NCBI GenBank assembly: GCA_003537495.1
Contig: DPSB01000444.1
Location: forward strand, 1-6,038
Direction of reading: 5' to 3'
DNA length: 6,038 nucleotides
DNA from: Cytophagales bacterium
GTDB taxonomy: Bacteria > Bacteroidota > Bacteroidia > Cytophagales > Cyclobacteriaceae
The notes under the pieces were generated by a model. The model ran no database searches. It was not told the DNA's origin and saw only the letters and a program-made list of their open reading frames with translations. The position numbers and the translations under genes are program-made. Below, one piece after another: positions 1-6,038 of the stretch (the first letter of the stretch is position 1; every line of letters begins with the position of its first letter).

Positions 1-932
1 CCTTTCTTGTCGTCTTCCTGCATCAGCTTTTTAAGCTTGCGGGCAAACGCTACGTTAGCCGCATGGCCAGGGCGCGCAGCCAGAATCTGAGCTTTCAACG
101 GTCTTCCAGCCAAGGCCAGGTCTCCAATTATATCCAACAGTTTATGCCGTGCGGGTTCGTTGTTGTAACGAAGTTCAATGTTGTTCAGAATGCCTTCCTT
201 CTTTACTTCTACACGCGGTTTGCCCAACATTTTGGCAATGTTCTCCAACTCGTGATTTTCCACCACCCGATCTACAATCACAATAGCGTTGTTTAAATCG
301 CCACCGCGAATCAAGTTGTTTTTGTAAAGCATTTCCAATTCGTGCAAAAAGCAGAAGGTGCGGCACGAAGCAATTTCTTTTTCGAACTGGCGAATGTTGG
401 TTATAGAAGCGTGTTGGCTACCTAAAACCGGTGAGTTATAATCGATCATTACCGTTACGCGGTAATCATCTAACGGCAACGCGGCAATCTCTACATTGCG
501 GGCAGCTTCGCGATAGAAGATACTATCCTGTACTTCGTAAAAATCGCGCAATGCATTTTGCTCTTCGGTTTCGGCTTCTTTTAAAATATTTACAAACTGG
601 ATCGAACTTCCATCCATTATAGGAGCTTCGGGGCCATCCAGTTGAATTAATACATTATCTATTTCGAGGCCAACAAGGGCCGCAAGGGTATGTTCGATCG
701 TGCTTACGCGGGCACCACTTTGTTCAATGGTTGTTCCGCGCGAAACATCCACCACGCGGTCGCAGTCGGCATCGATAATGGGCATGCCGGGTAAATCAAT
801 ACGCTGAAACTTTATACCGTGGTTGGGTTTTGCCGGCAAAAAAGTCATGTTGGTTTGCACCCCAGTGTGCAGCCCAACCCCAGAAAGGGTTACTGACTTC
901 TTGATAGTCTGTTGCTTGTGATTTAACGTCAT
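1..932 (-). CDS. lpxC: UDP-3-O-acyl-N-acetylglucosamine deacetylase LpxC (partial, probably N-terminal half of LpxC-FabZ fusion)
   Basis: This gene encodes the zinc-dependent cytoplasmic deacetylase that commits UDP-3-O-acyl-GlcNAc to lipid A synthesis. I translated 310 codons from the ATG at 932; the frame is open to the left edge, so the 3' part is missing. Visible family signatures are SGVGLHTG (residues 17-24), the STIEHTLAAL motif with Glu80 as general base and His81 as zinc ligand, CRTFCFLHE (190-198), and RHKLLD with zinc ligands His263 and Asp267. His290 in RPGHAAN lies 27 residues after His263, as in E. coli LpxC (H238/H265). Stand-alone LpxC is about 305 residues. The frame here instead continues past residue 305 into a charged stretch (QEDDKK), which fits the linker to the FabZ dehydratase half found in Bacteroidota; the FabZ half itself is outside the window, so the fusion is inferred. 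An in-frame TAA upstream makes 932 the only ATG start. It lies 61 bp downstream of lpxD. Confidence 0.96.
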   Translation of the reverse strand, partial: MTLNHKQQTIKKSVTLSGVGLHTGVQTNMTFLPAKPNHGIKFQRIDLPGMPIIDADCDRVVDVSRGTTIEQSGARVSTIEHTLAALVGLEIDNVLIQLDGPEAPIMDGSSIQFVNILKEAETEEQNALRDFYEVQDSIFYREAARNVEIAALPLDDYRVTVMIDYNSPVLGSQHASITNIRQFEKEIASCRTFCFLHELEMLYKNNLIRGGDLNNAIVIVDRVVENHELENIAKMLGKPRVEVKKEGILNNIELRYNNEPARHKLLDIIGDLALAGRPLKAQILAARPGHAANVAFARKLKKLMQEDDKK

Positions 933-946
933 AGCGTAAAAGTGCG

Positions 947-978
947 CAAATTTAACGGGTTAGGTATCTATTACCAAA
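947..978 (-). promoter_or_regulatory. Candidate Bacteroidota-type promoter in front of lpxC
   Basis: Read on the minus strand, TTTG (978-975) is followed after 20 bp by TAAATTTG (954-947), an exact match to the TAnnTTTG -7 element described for Bacteroides and Flavobacterium. Transcription would start near 940, leaving a very short leader before the ATG at 932. It would give lpxC its own promoter inside the HD-lpxD-lpxC cluster. The match is visible; activity is inferred, and such AT-rich motifs can occur by chance. Confidence 0.35.
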
Positions 979-993
979 CTGTTAAGCTGTTCA

Positions 994-2061
994 TTACGCA
1001 TTACCCGAGTCTGCTTCGGAGGGCACAAAACCGGCCATTTTCTTCTCCAGTTCGCGCAGGCGGTCGTTTAATTCGGGTAATCGTTTAAAAACCGCATACG
1101 ACCGGAAATAATCTTTTATATCAATGGCTGGATAACCGAGCAGCTGTTGGCCTTCTTCTTTTACAGATTTTGAAATACCGGCCTGGGCCCCAATTTGGGT
1201 ACGATTGGCTATTACCAGATGCCCTGCAATACCTACCTGGCCTGCAATCATGGAGTTTTCGCCCACCTTAGAGGAGCCAGAGATTCCAGTTTGAGCTGCT
1301 ATAACCGTATTTTTTCCCACCTCTACATTATGGGCAATCTGAATCAGATTATCGAGTTTTACACCTTGGCGGATGATGGTTGAATCGCCAAACATGGTAG
1401 CGCAGTCGATAACGGTATTCGCACCAATGGTTACGTTATCTTCAATCAATACATTGCCTAATTGCGGAATGGTTTTATAAGTGCCATCGCCTTGCGGAGC
1501 AAAACCAAAACCATCGCTGCCAATTACAGTGCCGGCATGAATTACACAGTTATTACCAATTCTGGTGTCGGCATAAATTTTTACGTTAGGATGCAGAATG
1601 GTGTTATTACCAACAACTGTATTGTCGCCAATAAACACATGGGGATAAATTTTTACATTATCGCCAATTTTTACATTGCTTCCGATGTATGAGAAAGCTC
1701 CGCGATAAATATTTTTTCCGGTTGTAGCCGTTTCGTTTTGATAAGAGGGTTGTTCAATACCACTCTTCTGAAACGAAACGAGCTTATGATATTCTTCTAG
1801 TAATACCGTGAAACTGGAGTATGGATCATCCACCAGGATAAGTGCAGTTTCAAGTTCTTTCTTAGGTTGAAAATCTTTTTTTACAATTACTGCACTGGCT
1901 TGTGTGGTGTAGATAAACTGCTCGTATTTTGGGTTGGATAGAAATGCAACCTGACCTTTTTTGGCATCCTGAATTTTAGCCAGCATCGATATTTTACCCG
2001 ATGCATCACCCTTTACCTCTCCGCCCAACATGGTTGCAATTTGCGCTATGCTAAACTCCAT
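994..2061 (-). CDS. lpxD: UDP-3-O-(3-hydroxyacyl)glucosamine N-acyltransferase LpxD
   Basis: This 355-residue protein should transfer a 3-hydroxyacyl chain from acyl carrier protein to the 2-amino group of UDP-3-O-acyl-glucosamine, the step directly after LpxC, as a cytoplasmic homotrimer. Residues 1 to about 100 form the LpxD-specific N-terminal uridine-binding domain (MEFSIAQIATMLGGEVKGD at the start, GQVAFLSNPKY at 36-46). From about 115 to 310 the protein is a left-handed beta-helix of hexapeptide repeats (IGDNVKI, VGNNTIL, IGNNCVI and others). GSDGFGFAP (181-189) and IAHNVEVG (242-249) are characteristic; His244 corresponds to the catalytic His of E. coli LpxD. The C-terminal helical tail includes LPELNDRLRELEKKM, which fits the acyl-carrier-protein-binding end. 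Length is normal for the family. The ATG at 2061 begins the conserved domain directly. It lies 50 bp after the HD gene stop and 61 bp before lpxC, probably co-transcribed with both. Confidence 0.96.
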   Translation of the reverse strand: MEFSIAQIATMLGGEVKGDASGKISMLAKIQDAKKGQVAFLSNPKYEQFIYTTQASAVIVKKDFQPKKELETALILVDDPYSSFTVLLEEYHKLVSFQKSGIEQPSYQNETATTGKNIYRGAFSYIGSNVKIGDNVKIYPHVFIGDNTVVGNNTILHPNVKIYADTRIGNNCVIHAGTVIGSDGFGFAPQGDGTYKTIPQLGNVLIEDNVTIGANTVIDCATMFGDSTIIRQGVKLDNLIQIAHNVEVGKNTVIAAQTGISGSSKVGENSMIAGQVGIAGHLVIANRTQIGAQAGISKSVKEEGQQLLGYPAIDIKDYFRSYAVFKRLPELNDRLRELEKKMAGFVPSEADSGNA

Positions 2062-2111
2062 AGGTTGATTTGCGTGTTACGAAACAGTTTTACGTTTTCT
2101 AAAAAGTGCTT

Positions 2112-3341
2112 TTACAAAAATACGTTTTTAGGCCAGCATAAATAGTTTTTTTCAACGATTTTGCTAATCGCCTTTATACTGGGCAGATCAGATGCATGCG
2201 CAATGTCCAATACTTCTCCACTGCGTGTAAGAATGTTAATGGATTTGCCACCCGAAATGTAGGCTTCATTGCTTACAGTTCCATACGAATACAAGTACTG
2301 CGTATCCTTTTGCAGAATGCCATACACCTGTCCGATTTCTTGTCGCACTTTTTCTACTTCACTTTTTTTTATGGGATTGCCAGAGAGCACAATCTGAAAT
2401 AACTCTCGCTGCACCAAACGATTACATAAACCAGAAAGAATCGTATCGGCATGGTTGCGCCAGAGTTTAATTGCACCCCAGATGTCGTGGTCGTCCAGTT
2501 GTCCGAATAAATCGAGTAACTCTTTATCGTTTGTAAAATCTTCAATGCGATAATCTTTCTTAAGTAAACAGGTCAAGGCTTCACTTGCTGGCAACATTTC
2601 TCCGGCCTGCAATAAGTATTGCGCTCTTCTAATAATGTTTACCAACATGCGCTCTCCGCTTAATGCAGTTTTGTGCAGGTAAACTTGCCAATACATTAAC
2701 CTGCGAGCATGTAAAAAATTTTCAATACTGTAAATGCCTTTTTCTTCTACTACCAGCTCATCGTTATGCACATTTAACATGGCTACAATTCTATCTACGC
2801 CAATGGTACCTTCCATTACACCCGTAAAAAAACTGTCGCGGGTCAGGTAATCTAACCGATCAATATCTAACTGGCTGCTAATTAATTGATGAAAGAACTT
2901 ACGCGGATAACTGTTTCGGAAGAACTGAATGGCCAGATCTAATGCTCCGTTGAAGCGTGCATTCAGCTCGCGCATAAAGAGATAAGAAATACTCTCATGC
3001 TTAACTTCCTTCAATAATGTTTCTTCCAGTGCATGAGAAAAAGGGCCGTGGCCGATGTCGTGCAGCAAAATGGCAACCTGAGCGGCTTCCGCTTCTGCAT
3101 CTGAGATTTCTACACCTTTTTGTTGCAGTGTTTTCAATACCCGACCCATCAGGTGCATGGCACCCAATGCGTGGTGAAAGCGAGTATGATGTGCACCCGG
3201 ATAAACCAGATCGCTTAACCCTAACTGTTTGATGTAGCGCAGTCGCTGAAAATAAGGATGTTGAATCAAATCATAAATCAAATCGCCCGGTATGGCGATA
3301 AAACCGTAAACAGGATCGTTAATGATTTTCTTTTTGTTCAA
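2112..3341 (-). CDS. HD-domain metal-dependent phosphohydrolase (COG1078/SAMHD1-like)
   Basis: This 409-residue protein is a cytoplasmic HD-superfamily phosphohydrolase of the group related to dNTP triphosphohydrolases. The substrate cannot be told from the sequence. The N-terminal stretch NDPVYGFIAIP (8-18), HPYFQRLRYIKQLG (28-41) and HTRFHHALGAMH (52-63) is typical. The metal-binding set appears complete: His57 in RFHH, His94-Asp95 in LLHDIGHGPFSH, and Asp159 in SQLDIDRLDYLTRD, which aligns with the metal Asp of SAMHD1. Length fits the family. The start is TTG at 3341: an in-frame TAA lies four codons upstream, no ATG precedes the conserved NDPVYGF motif, and the resulting start (M)NKKKIINDPVYGF looks like family N-termini as I recall them. 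It heads the cluster HD-lpxD-lpxC and diverges from porX with 56 bp between start codons. The association with lpxD is common in Bacteroidota; a role in lipid A synthesis is not established. Confidence 0.9.
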   Translation of the reverse strand: MNKKKIINDPVYGFIAIPGDLIYDLIQHPYFQRLRYIKQLGLSDLVYPGAHHTRFHHALGAMHLMGRVLKTLQQKGVEISDAEAEAAQVAILLHDIGHGPFSHALEETLLKEVKHESISYLFMRELNARFNGALDLAIQFFRNSYPRKFFHQLISSQLDIDRLDYLTRDSFFTGVMEGTIGVDRIVAMLNVHNDELVVEEKGIYSIENFLHARRLMYWQVYLHKTALSGERMLVNIIRRAQYLLQAGEMLPASEALTCLLKKDYRIEDFTNDKELLDLFGQLDDHDIWGAIKLWRNHADTILSGLCNRLVQRELFQIVLSGNPIKKSEVEKVRQEIGQVYGILQKDTQYLYSYGTVSNEAYISGGKSINILTRSGEVLDIAHASDLPSIKAISKIVEKNYLCWPKNVFL

Positions 3342-3374
3342 GCGACAGCCTTAGATTGCATTATATCGTTTAAC

Positions 3375-3388
3375 TTAGAAGTTTCTAA
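3375..3388. promoter_or_regulatory. Perfect 14-bp palindrome between divergent genes, candidate operator
   Basis: TTAGAA (3375-3380), a GT spacer and TTCTAA (3383-3388) form a perfect inverted repeat. TTAA also occurs on each side (3370-3373 and 3391-3394), slightly off symmetry. It lies in the 56-bp gap between the TTG start of the HD gene and the ATG of porX, 9 bp before porX. A dimeric regulator bound here could affect both operons. The palindrome is seen directly; its function is inferred. AT-rich intergenic DNA produces short palindromes by chance, so confidence is modest. Confidence 0.35.
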
Positions 3389-3397
3389 AATTAACTC

Positions 3398-4957
3398 ATG
3401 CAAAGATATAGCATTTTGTGGGCGGATGATGAGATTGATTTACTCAAACCGCATATTTTGTTTCTGCAACAACGCGGTTACGACATAACTCCGGTAAATA
3501 ACGGTGCCGAAGCAGTGGAATTGAGCGAAGCTCGCCATTTCGATATTGTGTTTTTAGATGAACACATGCCCGGTATGTCGGGGTTGGAGGCACTTGCGCA
3601 GATTAAAAACCATAAACCAAATCTGCCCGTGGTGATGATCACCAAAAACGAGGAGGAACAGATTATGGAAGAGGCTATTGGTGCCAAGATTGACGATTAC
3701 CTGATCAAGCCTATTAATCCCAGTCAGATTCTGTTGGCCATTAAAAAAATACTGGATAACAAGCGTCTTGTAATTGAGAAGACAAATTCCAGTTATCAGC
3801 AAGAGTTCAGAAAAATAAGTATGGCATTTCTGGATGATATGAATCATGAACAGTGGGCTGATATCTACAAGAAATTAGTCTTTTGGGAATTGCAGATGGA
3901 AGAAGCCGACAACCGCGATATGGGCGAAGTGTTAGAGATGCAAAAGGTGGAGGCTAACGTTAACTTCTGTCGGTTTTTAAAACGCAACTACGAAAACTGG
4001 CTTAATAACCCCAATATCGATAAGCCATTACTTTCACATCAACTCATGAAAAAGAAAGTGTTTCCGGAGTTGAAGAGTGGCACGCCTTGCTTTTTTGTGT
4101 TGATCGATAATCTTAGATGGGATCAATGGAAAATTATTGAGCCCTTGTTAAGCGAATACTTCAACATTGAACAGGAAGAATCGTATTATTCAATTTTACC
4201 TACCACTACTGCCTATGCACGTAATGCCATTTTCTCGGGGTTAATGCCTTCCGAAATGGCTAAGACGCATCCCGACCTTTGGGTTGGCGAAGATGAGGAT
4301 GAATCTAAGAATAATTTCGAAGATGATTTTCTGGCGAAACAAGTGCGCAAGAATAATCTGAACATCAAATTTTCATACAACAAAATTAAAAAGCTTGAAG
4401 AGGGACGCGATCTGGCCGATTCAATCAACAACCTATTTCATAACGATCTGAATGTAATCGTGTACAACTTTGTGGATATGCTTTCGCATGCGCGCACCGA
4501 TATGGCCATGATACGAGAACTTGCACCCGATGAAGCTGCGTATAGATCGATTACAAAGTCGTGGTTTATGCACTCGCCTTTGTTTGACATACTGAGAAAG
4601 ATTGCTGAGAAAAAAGTGAAACTGATTATCACGACCGATCATGGTACGGTTCGCGTAAAGCGGCCATTTAAAATTGTGGGCGACCGAAGTGTAAATTCGA
4701 ACCTGCGGTATAAGCAAGGCAAGAACCTGGGCTTTGAAGGGGACAAAGTTTTTGAAGCGCCTAAACCAGAGCGTTTCTTCCTTCCTAAAACCAATGTTTC
4801 AACGGCTTATGTGTTTGCGATTGAAGACCAGTTTTTTGCCTATCCCAATAACTACAATTACTATGTAAACTTTTATAAAGATACTTTTCAGCACGGAGGC
4901 GTAAGCCTGGAAGAAGTGATCATTCCATATATTTTACTAACTTCGAAAAATGCCTGA
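3398..4957 (+). CDS. porX: PorX: type IX secretion response regulator with PglZ/alkaline-phosphatase domain
   Basis: PorX is the response regulator partnered with the histidine kinase PorY that controls the type IX secretion system in Bacteroidota. Residues 1 to about 120 are a receiver domain with acidic pair Asp10-Asp11, phospho-acceptor Asp54 in FLDEHMPGMSG, Thr82 and Lys104 (LIKP). Residues of about 125-215 are predicted helical and link to a C-terminal alkaline-phosphatase-superfamily (PglZ) domain instead of a DNA-binding domain. The two-zinc site looks intact: Asp237 (VLIDNLRWD), a Thr nucleophile within PTTTAYARN (Thr269-271), Asp414-His415 (TTDHGT), and Asp360, His364 and His499 (FVDMLSHAR, FQHGG). 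As I recall, P. gingivalis PorX cleaves oligonucleotides with this domain. The 519-residue length is normal. The ATG at 3398 starts directly at the receiver beta-strand. The gene diverges from the HD-lpxD-lpxC cluster, and its 3' end overlaps tsaE by 8 bp. Confidence 0.95.
   Translation: MQRYSILWADDEIDLLKPHILFLQQRGYDITPVNNGAEAVELSEARHFDIVFLDEHMPGMSGLEALAQIKNHKPNLPVVMITKNEEEQIMEEAIGAKIDDYLIKPINPSQILLAIKKILDNKRLVIEKTNSSYQQEFRKISMAFLDDMNHEQWADIYKKLVFWELQMEEADNRDMGEVLEMQKVEANVNFCRFLKRNYENWLNNPNIDKPLLSHQLMKKKVFPELKSGTPCFFVLIDNLRWDQWKIIEPLLSEYFNIEQEESYYSILPTTTAYARNAIFSGLMPSEMAKTHPDLWVGEDEDESKNNFEDDFLAKQVRKNNLNIKFSYNKIKKLEEGRDLADSINNLFHNDLNVIVYNFVDMLSHARTDMAMIRELAPDEAAYRSITKSWFMHSPLFDILRKIAEKKVKLIITTDHGTVRVKRPFKIVGDRSVNSNLRYKQGKNLGFEGDKVFEAPKPERFFLPKTNVSTAYVFAIEDQFFAYPNNYNYYVNFYKDTFQHGGVSLEEVIIPYILLTSKNA
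3401..3408 (-). promoter_or_regulatory. Possible -7 element for the HD-lpxD-lpxC cluster
   Basis: On the minus strand TATCTTTG (3408-3401) matches TAnnTTTG exactly. It overlaps the first codons of porX. Transcription would start near 3394, placing the 14-bp palindrome in the leader of the HD gene, just downstream of the start. I see no TTTG at the expected upstream distance, so the promoter is incomplete by consensus. No convincing promoter for porX on the plus strand was found either. Confidence 0.22.
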
Positions 4958-5387
4958 TGGTTGGGTAACGTGTGGTGATTCGATTCCTCTTTCGGGTTTG
5001 CCTGAAATAGCGAACGAGTTGTTGCGTGTAGGGAAGGCCCACAAGGTTTGGTTGCTTGAGGGCGAAATGGGAAGTGGAAAAACAACCCTCGCTAAAATGT
5101 TGGTAAAACAGCTGGGCATAGAGGATACTGTTACTAGCCCTACGTTTTCAATTGTGAACCAATATGGGCGGGGTGAAAAGCAAGTCTTTCATTTCGATTT
5201 TTACCGACTAAAACGCGATACCGAAGCACTTGATTTGGGTTTTGAAGAGTACATAGCATCGGGCAACCTTTGTTTGATTGAGTGGGCAGAAAAAGTAAGT
5301 GCATTTTTGCCACCCGAACGATTTGAGGTGAAAATTGAAACAGTTAACAACGATACAAGAGCGATTTATTATCGCATGCAGTCATGA
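4950..5387 (+). CDS. tsaE: tRNA threonylcarbamoyladenosine biosynthesis ATPase TsaE
   Basis: TsaE is the small cytoplasmic ATPase that works with TsaB and TsaD to place the t6A modification at position 37 of ANN-decoding tRNAs, using threonylcarbamoyl-AMP made by TsaC/TsaC2. The 145-residue protein has the Walker A loop GEMGSGKT (38-45), the switch-like TSPTFSIVNQY (62-72), the Walker B-like HFDFYRL (81-87, Asp83) and LIEWAEK (109-115), all in the family order. Length is close to E. coli TsaE (153 residues). The ATG at 4950 lies inside the porX 3' end, giving an 8-bp overlap; its 3' end overlaps the next gene by the 4-bp ATGA. The pairing with porX and an ald-like gene reflects operon structure, and no functional link to secretion is evident. 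Confidence 0.95.
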   Translation: MPDGWVTCGDSIPLSGLPEIANELLRVGKAHKVWLLEGEMGSGKTTLAKMLVKQLGIEDTVTSPTFSIVNQYGRGEKQVFHFDFYRLKRDTEALDLGFEEYIASGNLCLIEWAEKVSAFLPPERFEVKIETVNNDTRAIYYRMQS

Positions 5388-6038
5388 GTGAGAAAAAGAA
5401 AACCGGTTTTGAGGCACTCGCCAAGTCAGGATTATATCCACAGGAAGAATTGATGCCGGTAAAAAAATCAAAGCGCTCGTTCTTCATAGGATTACCCCGT
5501 GAAATTTCGTTACAGGAAAATAGAATCAGCTTGACGCCCGATGCCGTTGCATTGTTAGTAAATAACGGCCATGAAGTTTGGGTTGAAACCATGGCAGGCG
5601 AGGGCTCAAAATTTTCGGATAAACAATACAGCGAAGCCGGTGCAAAAATAGTTTACTCACCCGATGAAGTTTATAAAGCTGAGTTTATTCTAAAGATAGA
5701 ACCACCAACACTGGATGAGTTAGAGTACTTCCGTCCTGGACAAACGTTAATTTCAGCATTGCAGATGGGCAACCTGAAGCAAGAGTGTATAAATGTTTTG
5801 TTGAAAAAAAGAGTAACGGCATTAGCATACGAGTTTATTGAAGATAAAGTAGGCGGCATGCCCATTGTACGAGCCATGAGCGAGATTGCAGGCAGTACGG
5901 TAATGTTGATAGCAGCTGAGTACTTAAGCACGGTTAATAAAGGTAAGGGAATAATTTTAGGTGGGATAACCGGAGTGCCACCCACTAAAGTCGTTATTAT
6001 TGGTGCCGGCAGGGTGGCCGAGTATTCCGCACGCGCGG
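5384..6038 (+). CDS. ald: Alanine dehydrogenase-like protein, AlaDH/PNT family (partial, His-to-Gln in active site)
   Basis: The frame is open from the ATG at 5384 to the right edge (218 complete codons), covering a bit over half of a protein expected to be about 400 residues. Canonical members interconvert L-alanine and pyruvate with NAD. Family signatures are GLPREISLQENRISLTP (36-52, Arg47 as substrate-binding Arg), AGEGSKFSD (71-79), ILKIEPP (102-108, Lys104 at the catalytic Lys), MSEIAG, and GITGVPPTKVVIIGAGRV, the start of the NAD-binding Rossmann fold. At the canonical LHLA segment this protein reads SALQMGN, so Gln127 replaces the catalytic His. About 32 residues (SEKKKTGFEALAKSGLYPQ and a basic stretch) precede the usual family start. 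Overlap with the tsaE stop (ATGA) fixes the start well. I recall similar proteins in other Bacteroidota, so this may be a distinct subfamily; the gene symbol is provisional. Confidence 0.85.
   Translation, partial: MSEKKKTGFEALAKSGLYPQEELMPVKKSKRSFFIGLPREISLQENRISLTPDAVALLVNNGHEVWVETMAGEGSKFSDKQYSEAGAKIVYSPDEVYKAEFILKIEPPTLDELEYFRPGQTLISALQMGNLKQECINVLLKKRVTALAYEFIEDKVGGMPIVRAMSEIAGSTVMLIAAEYLSTVNKGKGIILGGITGVPPTKVVIIGAGRVAEYSARA

Noticed and set aside
63..296. Plus-strand 77-codon open frame opposite lpxC
   Set aside because: It is antisense to the conserved C-terminal LpxC catalytic region with HKLLD and RPGH motifs.
963..975. Small stem GGTA/TACC with a 5-base loop between lpxD and lpxC
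   Set aside because: Four base pairs without a GC-rich stem or T-run; not a terminator, and the genes appear co-transcribed.
972..995. 7-codon ORF starting at the ATG that overlaps the lpxD stop (TAATG)
   Set aside because: It ends quickly, with 39 bp left before lpxC, and has no conserved feature; coupling is possible but unsupported.
1560..1690. Direct DNA repeats of the type aatttttac(a/g)tt
   Set aside because: They encode the repeated NVKI/NVKIY units of the beta-helix, so protein repeat structure explains them.
1462..1692. Open frame on the plus strand within lpxD, rich in repeated-looking segments (NFYV, NNCIV)
   Set aside because: It is the antisense shadow of the LpxD hexapeptide repeats; the periodic look comes from the repeat codons on the other strand.
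3360..3365. TATAAT on the minus strand upstream of the HD gene
   Set aside because: Primary sigma factors of Bacteroidota recognise TAnnTTTG rather than TATAAT, no -35-like partner is evident, and the hit lies in AT-rich DNA.
4433..4717. 94-codon minus-strand open frame inside porX
   Set aside because: The porX reading frame is unambiguous here with zinc-site motifs; the antisense frame shows no recognisable motif.

Overview
The window reads as chromosomal DNA of a member of the Bacteroidota, most likely a Cytophagales-like gliding or T9SS-bearing lineage. The evidence is a PorX-type response regulator, an lpxD-lpxC lipid A cluster preceded by a COG1078-type HD hydrolase gene, and a match to the Bacteroidota promoter pattern TTTG...TAnnTTTG. 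The assignment to a class is inference; the phylum is well supported. Gene density is very high, with no intergenic gap above about 62 bp.

Minus-strand block (positions 3341 down to 1): an HD-domain phosphohydrolase, then lpxD, then lpxC running off the left edge. The last is probably the start of the lpxC-fabZ fusion common in this phylum. lpxC and lpxD carry out the second and third steps of lipid A synthesis: deacetylation and then N-acylation of UDP-3-O-acyl-glucosamine. The HD gene is a frequent leader of this cluster, with unknown physiological substrate.

Plus-strand block (3398 to the right edge): porX, tsaE and an alanine dehydrogenase-like gene running off the right edge. They overlap by 8 bp and 4 bp, so they form one tightly coupled operon. 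PorX is the T9SS regulator, with a receiver domain and an alkaline-phosphatase/PglZ-type domain; TsaE is the ATPase of the t6A tRNA modification system. The third gene belongs to the AlaDH/PNT family but has Gln where canonical alanine dehydrogenases have the catalytic His.

The two blocks diverge from a 56-bp intergenic region that contains a perfect 14-bp palindrome. It is the most plausible regulatory site in the window, and could link envelope lipid A supply and type IX secretion control. I found no mobile element, CRISPR array, RNA gene, phage trace or clearly undescribed multi-gene system. The points most worth checking are the divergent operator, the TTG start with its overlapping mini-ORF, and the His-to-Gln change in the Ald-like protein.
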